NCBI RefSeq assembly: GCF_900292035.1
Contig: NZ_OMPO01000001.1
Span: forward strand, 441,192 to 505,191
DNA from: Blastococcus sp. Marseille-P5729
GTDB taxonomy: Bacteria; Actinomycetota; Actinomycetes; Mycobacteriales; Antricoccaceae
Length of the DNA stretch: 64,000 bases
Direction: 5' to 3'
Part shown: positions 35,687 through 45,095 of the stretch, piece after piece
How the letters are laid out: the number at the start of each line of letters is the position of its first letter
Numbering within the stretch: position 1 is the first letter of the stretch
Notes under the pieces: model-generated
The model's database searches: none
The model's input: only the letters and a program-made list of their open reading frames with translations
What the model was told of the DNA's origin: nothing
Translations under genes and position numbers: made by a program

Positions 35687-37746
35687 ACACGCCTGCCCCC
35701 AGCGAGTGCCCCCTGCCGAGGGACCGGTACACCAACCGGGAGATCTCCTGGCTGGACTTCAACGCCCGGGTGCTCGCCTCCGCGGAGGATCCACGGACTC
35801 CGTTGCTGGAACGGGTCAAGTTCCTCGCGATCTTCGCCAGCAATCTCGACGAGTTCTACATGGTGCGCGTCGCCGGGCTCAAGCGCCGACAGAGCATGGG
35901 GCTGCTCGCCCGGTCCGCCGACGGGCTCACGGCCGCGGAGCAGCTCGCCGTCATCAACGAGAAGGCCCAGGGGCTCGTGCACCGGCACATCGCCTGCTTC
36001 ACCGACGACGTCCTGCCGGCGCTGCGCGCCGAGGGAATCGACATCATCTCGCACGCGCAGCTGTCGGATCCGGAGAAGGAGCGGATGGATGCCTACTTCC
36101 GGCAGAAGGTCTTCCCCGTGCTCACGCCGCTGGCTGTGGACCCGGCGCACCCCTTCCCGTACATCTCCGGACGCTCACTGAACCTCGCCGTGGTCATCCG
36201 CGAGCCGGGCAGCAAGCTGGAACGGTTCGCTCGGGTGAAGATTCCGCCTAATGTCGATCGGTTCGTCGGCCTCGGAGGCGACCGGTTTCTGCCGTTGGAG
36301 TCGCTGATCGAGGCCAACCTCGATGGGCTGTTCCCCGGCATGGAGGTCGTCGCCCACCATCCCTTCCGGGTCACCCGCAATGCCGATCTCGATGTCGAGG
36401 AGGACCGCGACGAGGACCTGCTGCAGGCGCTTGAGCGCGAGCTGGCGCGACGCCGGTTCGGGCCGGCGGTGCGCCTCGAGGTCACCGACACGATGGACCA
36501 GAAGACCCTCGACCTGCTCACCCGGGAGATCGACATCGATCCCGGGGATGTGCTGGTCGTCCCGGGGCTGCTGGATCTCTCGTCGCTGTGGGCGATCTTC
36601 GCGGTCGACCGGCCGGACTTGAAGGACGATCCGTACGTGCCGGGCTCACCCGCCCGGTTGGCGAAGGGCGACTCGTTCTTCGACGTGCTCCGTGGCGGGG
36701 ACGTCCTGCTGCACCACCCCTATGACTCGTTCGCCACGACAACCCAGAAGTTCATCGAGCAGGCCGCTGCGGACCCGCACGTGCTCGCGATCAAGCAGAC
36801 CCTGTACCGCACGTCCGGCGACTCCCCGATCGTGCAAGCGTTGATCAGCGCTGCCGAGGCCGGCAAACAGGTCGTGGTTCTGGGCGAGATCAAGGCCAGG
36901 TTCGACGAAGAGGCGAACATCAGCTGGGCCCGAGCCCTCGAGCGTGCCGGATGTCATGTCGTGTACGGGATTGTCGGCCTGAAGACCCACTGCAAGACCG
37001 CGCTCGTGGTGCGCCAGGAGGGCGGATCGCTACGTCGCTACTGCCACATCGGCACTGGAAACTACAACCCGAAGACTGCGCGGCTCTACGAGGATCTCGG
37101 CCTGCTCACCGCAGATCCCGACGTCGGCGCCGACCTGACCGATCTCTTCAACGTGCTCACCGGGTACTCGCGTCAGCAGCAGTACCGCAAGCTCCTGGTC
37201 GCGCCCCACGGAGTGCGCAGCGGGCTGATCGAGCGGATCGAGCGAGAGGCCGAGCACGCGCGATCCGGTCGCGAGGCGCACATCATCATCAAGAGCAACC
37301 ACATCGTCGACGAGGCTTCGATCGATGCGCTGTACCGCGCATCCCAGGACGGTGTCCGCGTCGACCTCGTGATCCGCACGAACTGCTCGGTGCGGCCCGG
37401 TGTGCCCGGGCTCTCGGAGAACATCCGGGTCCGCTCGATCGTCGGTAGGTTCCTGGAGCACTCGCGCGTCGCATACTTCCGCAACGCCGGTGAGCCGGAG
37501 ATCTTCATCGGCTCCGCTGACCTGATGCACCGCAACCTTGACCGTCGTGTCGAGGTTCTGGTGCGGGTCGACGACCAGTACGCGAAGACGCGCATCACGC
37601 GGATGATCCGCCGCCTCATGGACGACGACATCATCGGCTGGGACCTGCAGCCCGACGGCACCTGGATCAACTCGGCCGACCGCTCGGACGGCGTCATGGT
37701 CGATGCGCAGGTGGAGCAGATCCAGCGAATCGGGACAGGAGCGTAG
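35683..37746 (+). CDS. ppk1: Polyphosphate kinase 1
   Basis: PPK1 reversibly makes polyphosphate from ATP. The 687-residue protein has the N, H and C1/C2 domains in order. The autophosphorylated His lies in [10 protein letters not shown] near residue 434, and the second active-site His in [11 protein letters not shown] near 455. The start is ATG 35683 (MNTPAP), supported by the ATGA overlap with cofC. The mutT1 gene follows after 10 bases. Confidence 0.96.
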   Translation: MNTPAPSECPLPRDRYTNREISWLDFNARVLASAEDPRTPLLERVKFLAIFASNLDEFYMVRVAGLKRRQSMGLLARSADGLTAAEQLAVINEKAQGLVHRHIACFTDDVLPALRAEGIDIISHAQLSDPEKERMDAYFRQKVFPVLTPLAVDPAHPFPYISGRSLNLAVVIREPGSKLERFARVKIPPNVDRFVGLGGDRFLPLESLIEANLDGLFPGMEVVAHHPFRVTRNADLDVEEDRDEDLLQALERELARRRFGPAVRLEVTDTMDQKTLDLLTREIDIDPGDVLVVPGLLDLSSLWAIFAVDRPDLKDDPYVPGSPARLAKGDSFFDVLRGGDVLLHHPYDSFATTTQKFIEQAAADPHVLAIKQTLYRTSGDSPIVQALISAAEAGKQVVVLGEIKARFDEEANISWARALERAGCHVVYGIVGLKTHCKTALVVRQEGGSLRRYCHIGTGNYNPKTARLYEDLGLLTADPDVGADLTDLFNVLTGYSRQQQYRKLLVAPHGVRSGLIERIEREAEHARSGREAHIIIKSNHIVDEASIDALYRASQDGVRVDLVIRTNCSVRPGVPGLSENIRVRSIVGRFLEHSRVAYFRNAGEPEIFIGSADLMHRNLDRRVEVLVRVDDQYAKTRITRMIRRLMDDDIIGWDLQPDGTWINSADRSDGVMVDAQVEQIQRIGTGA

Positions 37747-37756
37747 CGGTAGCGAC

Positions 37757-38653
37757 ATGGCGCAACAAGAACGACTCACGGCAGCAGGCGGGGTCCTGTG
37801 GCGGCCTACCTCCAGCGGACCGGACGTGCTGTTGGTCCACCGGCCAGGTTACGACGACTGGTCCCTCCCGAAGGGAAAGCCCGACAAGGGCGAGAACTCC
37901 ATTCAGACGGCTGTCCGGGAGGTTGAGGAGGAGACCGGCCTGAGCTTCGCCGTCGGCCCGCGGCTCGGATCCGTGCGGTACCCGGTCAAGGGCCGGTCGA
38001 AGACTGTCTGGTACTGGTCGATGCGGCTCGATCCGCAATGCACCGATGATCCGCGGCCCATCGACGACGACGAGGTGGACGAGTTTGCCTGGTTGCCGCT
38101 CGCCAAGGCCTTCAAGGCGCTGACCTATCCGGCTGACCGACAGATCCTCAGCCGTTTTGCGAAGGTCGGCACTATCCCAGTAAGCCTGATCCTGGTCCGG
38201 CACGGGCGGGCCGGAAGCCGCTCACGGTGGGACGGGCCCGACGACCTCCGCCCGCTGGACGGCAAGGGCACGGATCAGGCGGAGATGGTCGGACGCACGG
38301 TCCCGAGCCTCGCCCCCACCCGGCTGCTCTCAGCCCCGCCCGCGCGGTGCCTGCAGACCGCAGAGCCGCTCGCGTCGAGAACCGGGATGATGATCGAGAC
38401 GTCGGCGCTGATCTCCGATCATTGCTGGGAATCAGACCCCGAGGCGGCCATCGACCGTCTCCACCGGCTGGCGATCAAAGGCGAGCGGGTGGTCGCGGTC
38501 AGCCAAGGCAAGGTGATGGAGGCGGCGCTCAACTCGATGCTGCCGAAGCGTAGCGCCAGCTATGCAACGAAGAAGGGCGGGATGTGGGTGATCGGCGCGA
38601 TTGATGACCGCATCGTCACCTACGACTACTATCCCTCGCTGCTGCCTACGTAA
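37757..38653 (+). CDS. mutT1: Nudix hydrolase fused to a histidine phosphatase domain (MutT1 type)
   Basis: The 298-residue protein joins an N-terminal Nudix domain (Nudix box from G39 to about 61: GKPDKGE...REVEEETG) with a C-terminal RHG phosphatase domain (VRHGRAG near 145). MutT1 of mycobacteria hydrolyses 8-oxo-GTP species and diadenosine polyphosphates. In the phosphatase domain the second catalytic His is replaced: the usual S-H-G reads SQG near residue 250. Placement next to ppk1 and hupB matches Mycobacterium tuberculosis. Confidence 0.92.
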   Translation: MAQQERLTAAGGVLWRPTSSGPDVLLVHRPGYDDWSLPKGKPDKGENSIQTAVREVEEETGLSFAVGPRLGSVRYPVKGRSKTVWYWSMRLDPQCTDDPRPIDDDEVDEFAWLPLAKAFKALTYPADRQILSRFAKVGTIPVSLILVRHGRAGSRSRWDGPDDLRPLDGKGTDQAEMVGRTVPSLAPTRLLSAPPARCLQTAEPLASRTGMMIETSALISDHCWESDPEAAIDRLHRLAIKGERVVAVSQGKVMEAALNSMLPKRSASYATKKGGMWVIGAIDDRIVTYDYYPSLLPT

Positions 38654-38668
38654 GGGACGACTACAACG

Positions 38669-38705
38669 CGAAGGTGCCCCGGGTAATCACCCCGGGGCAC
38701 CTTCG
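38669..38705. terminator. Bidirectional terminator between mutT1 and hupB
   Basis: A perfect 15-bp stem (38669-38683 with 38691-38705) encloses a 7-base loop. It lies between the convergent mutT1 and hupB stops, 16 and 14 bases away. Confidence 0.85.
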
Positions 38706-38718
38706 CGACGGATCGACG

Positions 38719-39348
38719 CTACTTCTTCGCCGGGGCCTTGCGGGCCGTGGTCTTCTTGGCCGGGGCCTTGCGGGCCGTGGTCTTCTTCGCCGGTGCCTTC
38801 GCAGCGGTCTTCCGGGCGGTGGTCTTCGCCGCAGTCTTCTTCGCCGCAGTCTTCTTCGCTGCCGTCGACTTCGTAGCCGTCGACTTCGTAGCCGTCTTCT
38901 TGGCCGGCGCCGTCGCGGCGGACTTCTTCGCGGCCGCCCTGGCCGGGGCCTTCGAGGCGGTCTTCTTGGCGGCAGCCTTCTTGGCCGGTGCCGCCTTCGC
39001 TGCTGCGGCGGTCGACTTCGCCGCAGACTTGGTGGTGGTCTTCGCAGGCTTGGGTGCGGGCCCGAGCTTCATCTGACCGGAGACATAGCCCTTGAACGAG
39101 GTGCCCGGGCGGAAGGCCGGCACCGAGGTCTTCTTGAGCTTCACCGGCTCACCGGTGGCGGGGTTACGGGCGATGCGGGCAGCACGCGGGCGCTTCTCGA
39201 ACACACCGAAACCGGCGATCGAGACCTTCTCACCCTTGGCGACCGCGCGGAAGACGACATCGACAAAGGCGTCGATGGCGGCGTTGGCGCCCTTCTTGTC
39301 TCCGCCGAGGCGCACGGCGAGCGCATCGATCAGTTCGGACTTGTTCAC
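38719..39348 (-). CDS. hupB: HU-family nucleoid protein with lysine-rich tail (HupB)
   Basis: The 209-residue protein has an HU fold (residues 1-90: [10 protein letters not shown] start, GFGVFEKR, and the DNA-wrapping arm [12 protein letters not shown]) followed by a long, histone H1-like Ala/Lys/Thr tail from about 97 to 209 with repeats of the [10 protein letters not shown] and AAKKTA types. The HupB tail of mycobacteria is acetylated and compacts DNA. The start is GTG 39348, after GGGAGGG. The repeats are coding, not an array. Confidence 0.95.
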   Translation of the reverse strand: MNKSELIDALAVRLGGDKKGANAAIDAFVDVVFRAVAKGEKVSIAGFGVFEKRPRAARIARNPATGEPVKLKKTSVPAFRPGTSFKGYVSGQMKLGPAPKPAKTTTKSAAKSTAAAAKAAPAKKAAAKKTASKAPARAAAKKSAATAPAKKTATKSTATKSTAAKKTAAKKTAAKTTARKTAAKAPAKKTTARKAPAKKTTARKAPAKK

Positions 39349-39449
39349 GTGTCCCTCCCAGGACGTTCTGCGGTGCGCCGCTTCCGAGGAGGACTGGAGC
39401 GAACGCGGCCGTTCCCGATGACCGGCTTGTCGGTAACGGTAGGGAATGA

Positions 39450-39477
39450 GGGGCCGTGGTTCAATGACCACGGCCCC
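39450..39477 (-). terminator. Terminator after leuCD
   Basis: GGGGCCGTGGT (39450-39460) and ACCACGGCCCC (39467-39477) form an 11-bp stem with a 6-base loop, about 50 bases after the leuD stop and before the hupB start on the same strand. It separates leuCD from hupB transcription. Confidence 0.75.
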
Positions 39478-39526
39478 AATTCCTTGGTGTGTCAAGGGTT
39501 ACGCGCCGACGCGCAGCCCCTGCTCG

Positions 39527-40150
39527 CTACTTCGTCACCGGCTTGAACGCGGGCCGCTTTCGCTCGTAGGCGTCGATCTCGTCCTCGTAGCGGAGCGTGA
39601 GACCGATGTCGTCAAGCCCTTCCATCAGCCGCCAGCGGCTGTAGTCATCGATCTCGAAGGACATCGACAAAGCGTCTGCATCGCTTGTGCCTTGGGCATT
39701 CTGGCTTCCGACCTTGATGGTCTTGGCGCCCAGATCGACAGTGACCTCAGCCGCCGGATCCGACTCCGCACGGGCCATCAACGTCTCGACGTCCGCTTCG
39801 GGAAGCACGATCGTCAGCAGACCGTCCTTGAGCGAGTTACCACGGAAGATGTCCGCGAACCGCGAGGAGATGACGACGCGGAATCCGCCGTCGCGCAACG
39901 CCCAGACTGCGTGCTCACGGGACGAACCGGTTCCGAAGTCCGGTCCGGCGACGAGAATCGAGGCGTGCTGGTATTCCGGCCGGTTCAGGACGAAGTCCTT
40001 CTCGTTCGCCCGCCATGCTGAGAACAGCCCGTCCTCGAAACCGGTCTTCGTGACCCGCTTGAGGTAGACGGCCGGGATGATCTGATCGGTGTCGACGTTG
40101 TTGCGGCGCAGCGGCGCCATCGTTCCGGTGTGGGTAATGAACTTCTGCAT
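39527..40150 (-). CDS. leuD: 3-isopropylmalate dehydratase small subunit
   Basis: LeuD is the swivelling-domain subunit that, with LeuC, isomerises 2-isopropylmalate to 3-isopropylmalate (and citramalate to methylmalate). The 207-residue protein contains [15 protein letters not shown] near 17-31 and the substrate-binding [15 protein letters not shown] near 71-85. The start is ATG 40150, 8 bases after leuC. A terminator follows. Confidence 0.96.
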   Translation of the reverse strand: MQKFITHTGTMAPLRRNNVDTDQIIPAVYLKRVTKTGFEDGLFSAWRANEKDFVLNRPEYQHASILVAGPDFGTGSSREHAVWALRDGGFRVVISSRFADIFRGNSLKDGLLTIVLPEADVETLMARAESDPAAEVTVDLGAKTIKVGSQNAQGTSDADALSMSFEIDDYSRWRLMEGLDDIGLTLRYEDEIDAYERKRPAFKPVTK

Positions 40151-40158
40151 GATCTCGC

Positions 40159-41562
40159 CTACTCGTCCAGATCGCTCGGGGAGGACAGGGTGCCGCGGAC
40201 GGCGGTCGCCGCAGCGACCAGGGGGGACACGAGGTGAGTGCGGCCGCCCTTGCCCTGCCGTCCTTCGAAGTTGCGGTTCGAGGTGGATGCCGACCGCTCG
40301 CCGGGGGCGAGCTGGTCCGGGTTCATTCCCAGGCACATCGAGCATCCCGCCGAGCGCCATTCGGCACCCGCTGCCGTGAACACCGCATCCAGGCCCTCGG
40401 CCTCGGCCTGCTGCTTGACCCGCATCGAGCCGGGGACGATGAGCATGCGAACGCTGTCGGCGACCTTGCGCCCCTTGATGACCTCCGCGGCGGCGCGTAG
40501 GTCCTCTATCCGGCCGTTGGTGCACGAGCCGACGAACACGGTGTCGACGGCGACCTCCCGCAACGGCGTGCCGGCCTCCAGCCCCATGTAGGCCAGCGCC
40601 TTCTCGGCCGCGCCACGCTTCTCGGCGTCCTTGATCGCGGTCGGATCCGGCACCGAGGAGTCAAGCGTCGACCCCTGGCCGGGGTTGGTTCCCCAGGTGA
40701 CGAACGGTGTCAGCGTGCCCGCATCGAGGGTGACCTCCGTGTCGAACGTGGCGTCATCGTCGGTCCGCAGCGTCTTCCAGTACTCGACCGCGGCGTCCCA
40801 ATCGGCTCCCTGGGGCGCACGCTCGCGACCCTTGAGGAACTCGAAGGTGGTCTCATCGGGGGCAATCATTCCGGCGCGGGCGCCGGCCTCGATCGACATG
40901 TTGCAGACCGTCATGCGGGCCTCCATCGACAGCGCCTCGATCGCCGAGCCGCGATACTCGATGACGTGGCCCTGCCCGCCGCCCGTGCCGATCTGGGCGA
41001 TCACGGCGAGGATGATGTCCTTGGCGGTCACGTCCTGACCCAGCTCGCCGTCGACGGTCACCGACATCGTCTTGAACGGACGCAGCGGCAGCGTCTGGGT
41101 GGCGAGTACCTGCTCGACCTCGGACGTGCCGATCCCGAACGCCAGCGCACCGAACGCACCGTGCGTAGAGGTGTGGCTGTCGCCGCAGACGACCGTCATG
41201 CCCGGCTGGGTGAGCCCCAGCTGCGGGCCGATGACGTGCACGATGCCCTGGTTCTCGTCGCCCATCGGGTAGATGGGCACGCCGAACTCCGCGCAGTTCT
41301 TGCGGAGCGTGTCGACCTGCAGCCGCGAGACCGGATCGGCGATCGGCTTGTCGACGTCCGTGGTCGGGACGTTGTGGTCCTCGGTCGCAAGAGTGAGGTC
41401 GGTGCGGCGCACCGGACGCCCCGCGGCGCGCAGGCCGTCGAAGGCCTGTGGGCTGGTCACCTCGTGCAGCAGGTGCAGATCGATGTACAGCAGATCGGGC
41501 TCGCCGTCGGCGCTGTGCACGACGTGCTGCTCCCAGATCTTCTCGGCCATGGTCTTGCCCAT
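40159..41562 (-). CDS. leuC: 3-isopropylmalate dehydratase large subunit
   Basis: The 467-residue aconitase-family subunit carries the 4Fe-4S cluster; its three Cys ligands lie in VGSCTNGR near 345 and GCSMCLGMN near 405-413. The [20 protein letters not shown] motif is intact near 130. The start is ATG 41562, 6 bases after GGAGAGG. It diverges from an IclR regulator gene over a 117-base region that contains two operator-like inverted repeats (41581-41615). Confidence 0.96.
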   Translation of the reverse strand: MGKTMAEKIWEQHVVHSADGEPDLLYIDLHLLHEVTSPQAFDGLRAAGRPVRRTDLTLATEDHNVPTTDVDKPIADPVSRLQVDTLRKNCAEFGVPIYPMGDENQGIVHVIGPQLGLTQPGMTVVCGDSHTSTHGAFGALAFGIGTSEVEQVLATQTLPLRPFKTMSVTVDGELGQDVTAKDIILAVIAQIGTGGGQGHVIEYRGSAIEALSMEARMTVCNMSIEAGARAGMIAPDETTFEFLKGRERAPQGADWDAAVEYWKTLRTDDDATFDTEVTLDAGTLTPFVTWGTNPGQGSTLDSSVPDPTAIKDAEKRGAAEKALAYMGLEAGTPLREVAVDTVFVGSCTNGRIEDLRAAAEVIKGRKVADSVRMLIVPGSMRVKQQAEAEGLDAVFTAAGAEWRSAGCSMCLGMNPDQLAPGERSASTSNRNFEGRQGKGGRTHLVSPLVAAATAVRGTLSSPSDLDE

Positions 41563-41580
41563 GAGCAGCCTCTCCGTTCG

Positions 41581-41615
41581 TCTCAATATGTGAGAGTATG
41601 TCTCAACTAGTGAAA
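41581..41615. promoter_or_regulatory. Paired inverted-repeat operators between leuC and the IclR gene
   Basis: TCTCA-N5-TGAGA is perfect at 41581-41595, and a second copy TCTCA-N5-TGAAA lies at 41601-41615, exactly 20 bases further, that is two helical turns. They are 19 and 39 bases upstream of the leuC ATG and overlap a possible -10 (TACAAT, minus strand 41620-41615). IclR proteins bind as dimers of dimers to such tandem sites. Repression of leuCD by the neighbouring regulator is inferred. Confidence 0.65.
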
Positions 41616-41679
41616 TTGTAGGCGCTGGGGCGCCGGACCCGTAAGGCGATCCCAGGAAGTGAGAACGTAGTATCACGTC

Positions 41680-42384
41680 ATGGAACATGCGGTGACAGGC
41701 ATCGGGGTCCTGGACAAGGCGGCCGCCATCGTCGAGTGCTGCGCGCGAACCCCGCGCTCGCTCGCCGAGCTGGTCGAGGAGCTGGGACTGCCGCGCGCCA
41801 CCGCGCACCGGATCGCCTCGGCGCTCGAGACGCACCGGGTGCTGCGCCGCGACACCGAGAGCCGGTGGGTCCTGGGGCCGGCGATCCTCGAGCTGGCTGC
41901 CTTCGCCCGCGATCCACTGGTCGATGCCTCACTGACGGTGTTGCGCAAGCTTCGCGACCTGACCGGGGAGAGCGCCCAGCTGTTCGTCCGGGAGGACGAC
42001 ACCCGCGTGTGCGTCGCCGCCTCCGAACGTTCCAGCGGCCTGCGCGACACCGTGCCGATCGGCGCCCGGCTCTCCATGAAGGCGGGGTCGGCCGCACACG
42101 TGCTCATCGCGTGGAGCGACGACCAGGACATCGCGCACACCCTCACCGAGTCGGCGTTCACCACGCGCACCATCGCCGGCGTCCGCAAGCGTGGGTGGTC
42201 GGCGTCCATCGCCGAACGGGAGCCGGGCGTGGCGTCGATCTCCGCGCCGGTCCGCGATCGCCGCGGCGGGGTGGTGGCCGCGCTGTCGATCTCCGGCCCG
42301 GCCGAGCGGATCGGCCGCTCCCCCGGCACCCGGTGGTCGCGGCCGCTGCTGAACGCGGCGGCGGAGCTCGAGCGCAAGCTCTAG
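41680..42384 (+). CDS. ltbR: IclR-family regulator (LtbR/NdgR type)
   Basis: The 234-residue protein has an N-terminal winged helix-turn-helix (about 10-70; [24 protein letters not shown] is the HTH) and a C-terminal effector domain (about 85-230). Regulators of this type divergent from leuCD are LtbR (corynebacteria, leucine/tryptophan) and NdgR (streptomycetes, amino acid metabolism). The divergent leuC and the paired operators make it the likely leucine-pathway repressor. Its stop overlaps the end of the convergent amidohydrolase gene by 4 bases. Confidence 0.88.
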   Translation: MEHAVTGIGVLDKAAAIVECCARTPRSLAELVEELGLPRATAHRIASALETHRVLRRDTESRWVLGPAILELAAFARDPLVDASLTVLRKLRDLTGESAQLFVREDDTRVCVAASERSSGLRDTVPIGARLSMKAGSAAHVLIAWSDDQDIAHTLTESAFTTRTIAGVRKRGWSASIAEREPGVASISAPVRDRRGGVVAALSISGPAERIGRSPGTRWSRPLLNAAAELERKL

Positions 42385-43304
42385 GACGCCGCGAGCCTGG
42401 CGACCACCGCGGCGGCCTGGTCCGCCGCGACCTGCAGATCCGCCAGCGCCGCTGTCACATCGATCGTGCGCAGTTCGCGGTCCCGGACGACGACCGCGCC
42501 GTCGACGATGACGTGCCGTACGTCGTAGGCGCCGGCGCTGTAGACGACCCGGGCTGCTGGATCGTGCCACGGTGCGGTCGCTGCGGAGCCCAGGTCGATC
42601 AGCTGCAGATCGGCACGCATGCCGACCGCGATCTGACCGACCGCCTCCCAGCCGAGAGCCCGTGCGGCATCCGCCGTCGCCATCCGGATCGCGCGATAGG
42701 CCGGGATCGCCGTAGGGCTCTGGGTCTGCCCCTTGGCCAGCAGCGCGGCCAGCCGCACCGACTGCAACATGTCCAGCGCTCCGGCCGATGCCGCACCGTC
42801 GGTGCCGCAGGCGACATCGACCCCTTCCTCGAGCATCCGGGCAACCGGTGCGATTCCACACGCCAGCTTCAGGTTCGAGGCCGGGCAGTGCGCGATGTGC
42901 GCTGCCGCTGACTCGTGGAAGAAGTACATGTCCAGTGCGCCGGTCGTGCCGCCGAGGAGGCATTCGGCCAGTGCCGCACGTACACCGGTGGCCACTAGCT
43001 CCGGGGTGAGCGGGTCGACCTCGGCGGCGACCGACCGCTGCAGGAAGACCTCCAGGGTCACGTCGTCGGTGAGCCCGCGGAAGATGTTCATCGCCAGATG
43101 GGTGTGCGTGTTGATCCAGCCGGGCAGCAGAACGCACCCCGCGCCGTCGAGCACCTGGAGGTCCGAATGCGTGGCACGCATCCCGTCGAGCTCGCCGATC
43201 GCGGCGATCACGCCGTCCTCGATGAGCACGGCGCTCGCCCCCAGCGTCGTCTCGTCCGGATCGCAGACCAGCACCGCGTCCGCGCCCACGAGCAGCCCGC
43301 TCAC
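42381..43304 (-). CDS. Amidohydrolase (MTA/SAH or related deaminase family), internally deleted
   Basis: The 307-residue frame belongs to the metal-dependent deaminases that act on methylthioadenosine, adenosylhomocysteine or oxidised bases. Two ends of the protein are well preserved: the INTHTHLAMNIFRG metal site near 62-75 and HCPASNLKL with VACGTDGAAS near 145-185. Family members are 420-450 residues; here DMYFFHE near 122-128 joins almost directly to AHCPASN, so about 130-140 residues of the barrel are missing, including the region of the third metal His and the catalytic Glu-His. The frame is kept, but the enzyme is probably dead. The start is GTG 43304. Confidence 0.75.
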   Translation of the reverse strand: MSGLLVGADAVLVCDPDETTLGASAVLIEDGVIAAIGELDGMRATHSDLQVLDGAGCVLLPGWINTHTHLAMNIFRGLTDDVTLEVFLQRSVAAEVDPLTPELVATGVRAALAECLLGGTTGALDMYFFHESAAAHIAHCPASNLKLACGIAPVARMLEEGVDVACGTDGAASAGALDMLQSVRLAALLAKGQTQSPTAIPAYRAIRMATADAARALGWEAVGQIAVGMRADLQLIDLGSAATAPWHDPAARVVYSAGAYDVRHVIVDGAVVVRDRELRTIDVTAALADLQVAADQAAAVVARLAAS

Positions 43305-43333
43305 GCCGCGCCCACCAGGCCGTCGAGCGCTAC

Positions 43334-43750
43334 TCAGATGGCGGACTCGACTCCGTCGGCGACCGGGAAGGTATCGGGCACGAGCTGGCCGGTGACGCCG
43401 TCGTCGCGCACACATGCCTCGCCGATCACGAGCTCCCCGTCCCCCAGGCCCGGTTGCAGGGCGCCGGCGGTGCCCAGCCGGACGACGGAACGGACGCCGC
43501 CGTCCGCCAACTCCTGGAACAGGCACATCGCACCCGGTGCGCCGACGCCGTGCGAGGCGACCACGACCGGGACGCCGCGCCAGGATCCGAGGAAGGAGCG
43601 GAACTCTCGGCGGTGGGCGAGCTCGCGCGGACCGTCGAGCCGGTCGGCGACCTGCGCCGCGCGGGCGGGATCCCCGACGACCACGGCATGGGCCGGAAGG
43701 CCGGTGGCAGGCAGGCCGGTGAGCGGCTGGTCGGAGGCGGACTCGTGCAT
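43334..43750 (-). CDS. Nucleoside phosphorylase-type protein, truncated
   Basis: The 138-residue product matches the first half of the uridine/purine nucleoside phosphorylase family: GDPARAAQVADRL phosphate loop near 30, HGVGAPG near 67, and RLGTAGALQPGLGDGELVI near 92-110. After VPDTFPVAD it ends at an in-frame TGA (43336-43334). The ten codons past that stop read like a normal C-terminal helix and end at a TGA (43303-43301) overlapping the amidohydrolase GTG, so the gene seems to have lost about 110 codons and gained a stop. Family length is about 250. AGGAGG precedes ATG 43750. Confidence 0.7.
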   Translation of the reverse strand: MHESASDQPLTGLPATGLPAHAVVVGDPARAAQVADRLDGPRELAHRREFRSFLGSWRGVPVVVASHGVGAPGAMCLFQELADGGVRSVVRLGTAGALQPGLGDGELVIGEACVRDDGVTGQLVPDTFPVADGVESAI

Positions 43751-43758
43751 GCGGCCTC

Positions 43759-43798
43759 CTTCTGCGCGGGGGCCAAAGCTTCTGCGCGGGGGCCAAAG
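43759..43798. repeat. Tandem 20-bp direct repeat
   Basis: The unit CTTCTGCGCGGGGGCCAAAG occurs twice head to tail, at 43759-43778 and 43779-43798, with no mismatch. It lies between the tRNA-Glu terminator and the ribosome site of the truncated phosphorylase gene. It looks like a recent slippage duplication. Confidence 0.85.
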
Positions 43799-43801
43799 TC
43801 G

Positions 43802-43832
43802 CGAGGCCCATCTCCAATGGAGACGGGCCTCG
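43802..43832 (-). terminator. Hairpin downstream of tRNA-Glu
   Basis: CGAGGCCC (43802-43809) pairs with GGGCCTCG (43825-43832), and inside it TCTCC pairs with GGAGA. It starts 5 bases after the tRNA 3' end on the minus strand and should end the tRNA transcript; the U-tract is weak. Confidence 0.6.
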
Positions 43833-43837
43833 AGAAG

Positions 43838-43913
43838 TGGTACCCCCGACCGGGTTCGAACCGGCGTTACCGCCTTGAGAGGGCGGCGTCCTGGACCACT
43901 AGACGACGGGGGC
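43838..43913 (-). tRNA. tRNA-Glu (anticodon CTC)
   Basis: Reading the minus strand, a full cloverleaf is present: acceptor GCCCCCG/CGGGGGT, anticodon stem CCGCC/GGCGG around loop CTCTCAA (anticodon CTC), and T-loop GGTTCGAACCC. The 3' CCA is encoded (43840-43838). It decodes GAG, the major Glu codon in high-GC genomes. Confidence 0.95.
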
Positions 43914-43991
43914 AGATCCTGCACCTGATGCGAGCGGAAACTCTATCAGAGCCTCGACAGGCACTCATGGGCACCCCGATCGCATTCAGAG

Positions 43992-44063
43992 CTGGGGTAC
44001 CAGGACTCGAACCTAGACTAACTGAACCAGAATCAGTCGTGCTGCCAATTACACCATACCCCA
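43992..44063 (-). tRNA. tRNA-Gln (anticodon CTG)
   Basis: Minus-strand cloverleaf with acceptor TGGGGTA/TACCCCA, anticodon stem ACTGA/TCAGT around loop TTCTGGT (anticodon CTG), and T-loop GGTTCGAGTCC. Discriminator base is G; CCA is not encoded. Glu and Gln tRNAs are also neighbours in mycobacteria. The gatA/gatB genes at the end of this window would amidate Glu-tRNA(Gln). Confidence 0.95.
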
Positions 44064-44171
44064 AGGCAGGCGGCTCTTTCCCCCGGAGCTACCCGGCGAG
44101 AGCGCCAGCGGTAGATGTTACCGGACCGCGTTGCCGAGCCGCCACCGGGATGAGTGTGCCCCTCGCAACAA

Positions 44172-44954
44172 CTACTCGTCCGCGACGACGGGGTTGGTCA
44201 GCTCGAGATCGCCGACGCGCACGCTCACCTCGTTGCCGGCGACGATCGGGCCGACCCCGTCGGGGGTGCCGGTGATGATCACATCGCCCGGGAGCAGGGT
44301 CATCACGTGCGAGATGTACGAGATCAGCGTCGGGACGTCGAAGATCAGATCCTTGGTCGAGCCATCCTGGCGAGGCTGCCCGTCGACCGTGCAGATGACG
44401 GGCACGTCGTCGTACGCCATGTCGGTGTCGATCCACGGGCCGAGCGGACAGAAGGAGTCAAAGCACTTGGCCCTTCCCCACTGTCCGTCCGACTTCTGCA
44501 GATCGCGCGCCGAGACGTCATTTGCCGCGGTGATGCCGAAGATGGCCTGATCGGCGTCCTCGCGGGTGAGCTTGCGGGCCCCGGTCGCACCGATGACGAC
44601 CGCGAGCTCGGCCTCGTGGTCCACCCGCTGCGAGACCGCCGGGAGCCGGATCGGATCACCGGGCCCGATCACCGACGTCGAGGGCTTCAGGAACAGCATC
44701 GGCTCCTTGGGCAGCTCGTTGCCGAGCTCCGCGGCGTGGGCGGCATAGTTCCGACCGACGCAGACCACCTTCGAGGGCAGGATCGGCGAGAGCAGTCGTA
44801 CGTCGTCGTACGCCCACCGGTCCCCGGTGCGCGACAGGCGGCCGAAGGGATGCCCGTCGATCGCTTCGATGGTCCAACCCGAGCGATCCCCATCCCCGTC
44901 GATCACACCAAAGGTCATTCGTCCCTGCGGGTCAACGAACCGAGCGATGCGCAT
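44172..44954 (-). CDS. Fumarylacetoacetate hydrolase family protein
   Basis: The 260-residue protein matches the FAH superfamily (hydrolases and decarboxylases of 2-hydroxy-ketoacids and acylpyruvates). The metal-binding Glu pair and Asp are expected in QRVDHEAELAVVIG near 110-123 and NDVSARDLQ near 145. FVxVGRNYAAHAAE and ITGTPDGVG are both present. The exact substrate is not predictable; acylpyruvase or oxaloacetate decarboxylase activity is common. The start is ATG 44954. In Mycobacterium tuberculosis a similar gene sits beside the same tRNAs. Confidence 0.88.
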   Translation of the reverse strand: MRIARFVDPQGRMTFGVIDGDGDRSGWTIEAIDGHPFGRLSRTGDRWAYDDVRLLSPILPSKVVCVGRNYAAHAAELGNELPKEPMLFLKPSTSVIGPGDPIRLPAVSQRVDHEAELAVVIGATGARKLTREDADQAIFGITAANDVSARDLQKSDGQWGRAKCFDSFCPLGPWIDTDMAYDDVPVICTVDGQPRQDGSTKDLIFDVPTLISYISHVMTLLPGDVIITGTPDGVGPIVAGNEVSVRVGDLELTNPVVADE

Positions 44955-45095
44955 TGTTCCTCCTGGTTCATGGCGGGCCTACCCGGCACGGGCAGCACCC
45001 GCCCAACCTACCGCGACGGACCGGTACCCGGACGACCGCTGGCATAGGATCGAGTGGCTACGGAAGCGTGGCGCCATCAGCCTGAGGAGGACCCG

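Noticed and set aside
38719-39076. Regular short repeats that might look like an array or a repeat element, and an antisense hydrophobic frame
   Set aside because: They are the codons of the Ala/Lys-rich HupB tail; spacing is irregular, there are no spacers, and the antisense frame (Val/Phe-rich) is its mirror image.
42384-43304. Amidohydrolase as a complete short enzyme
   Set aside because: The ends align to known deaminases but the middle third with active-site residues is absent; I report it as internally deleted.
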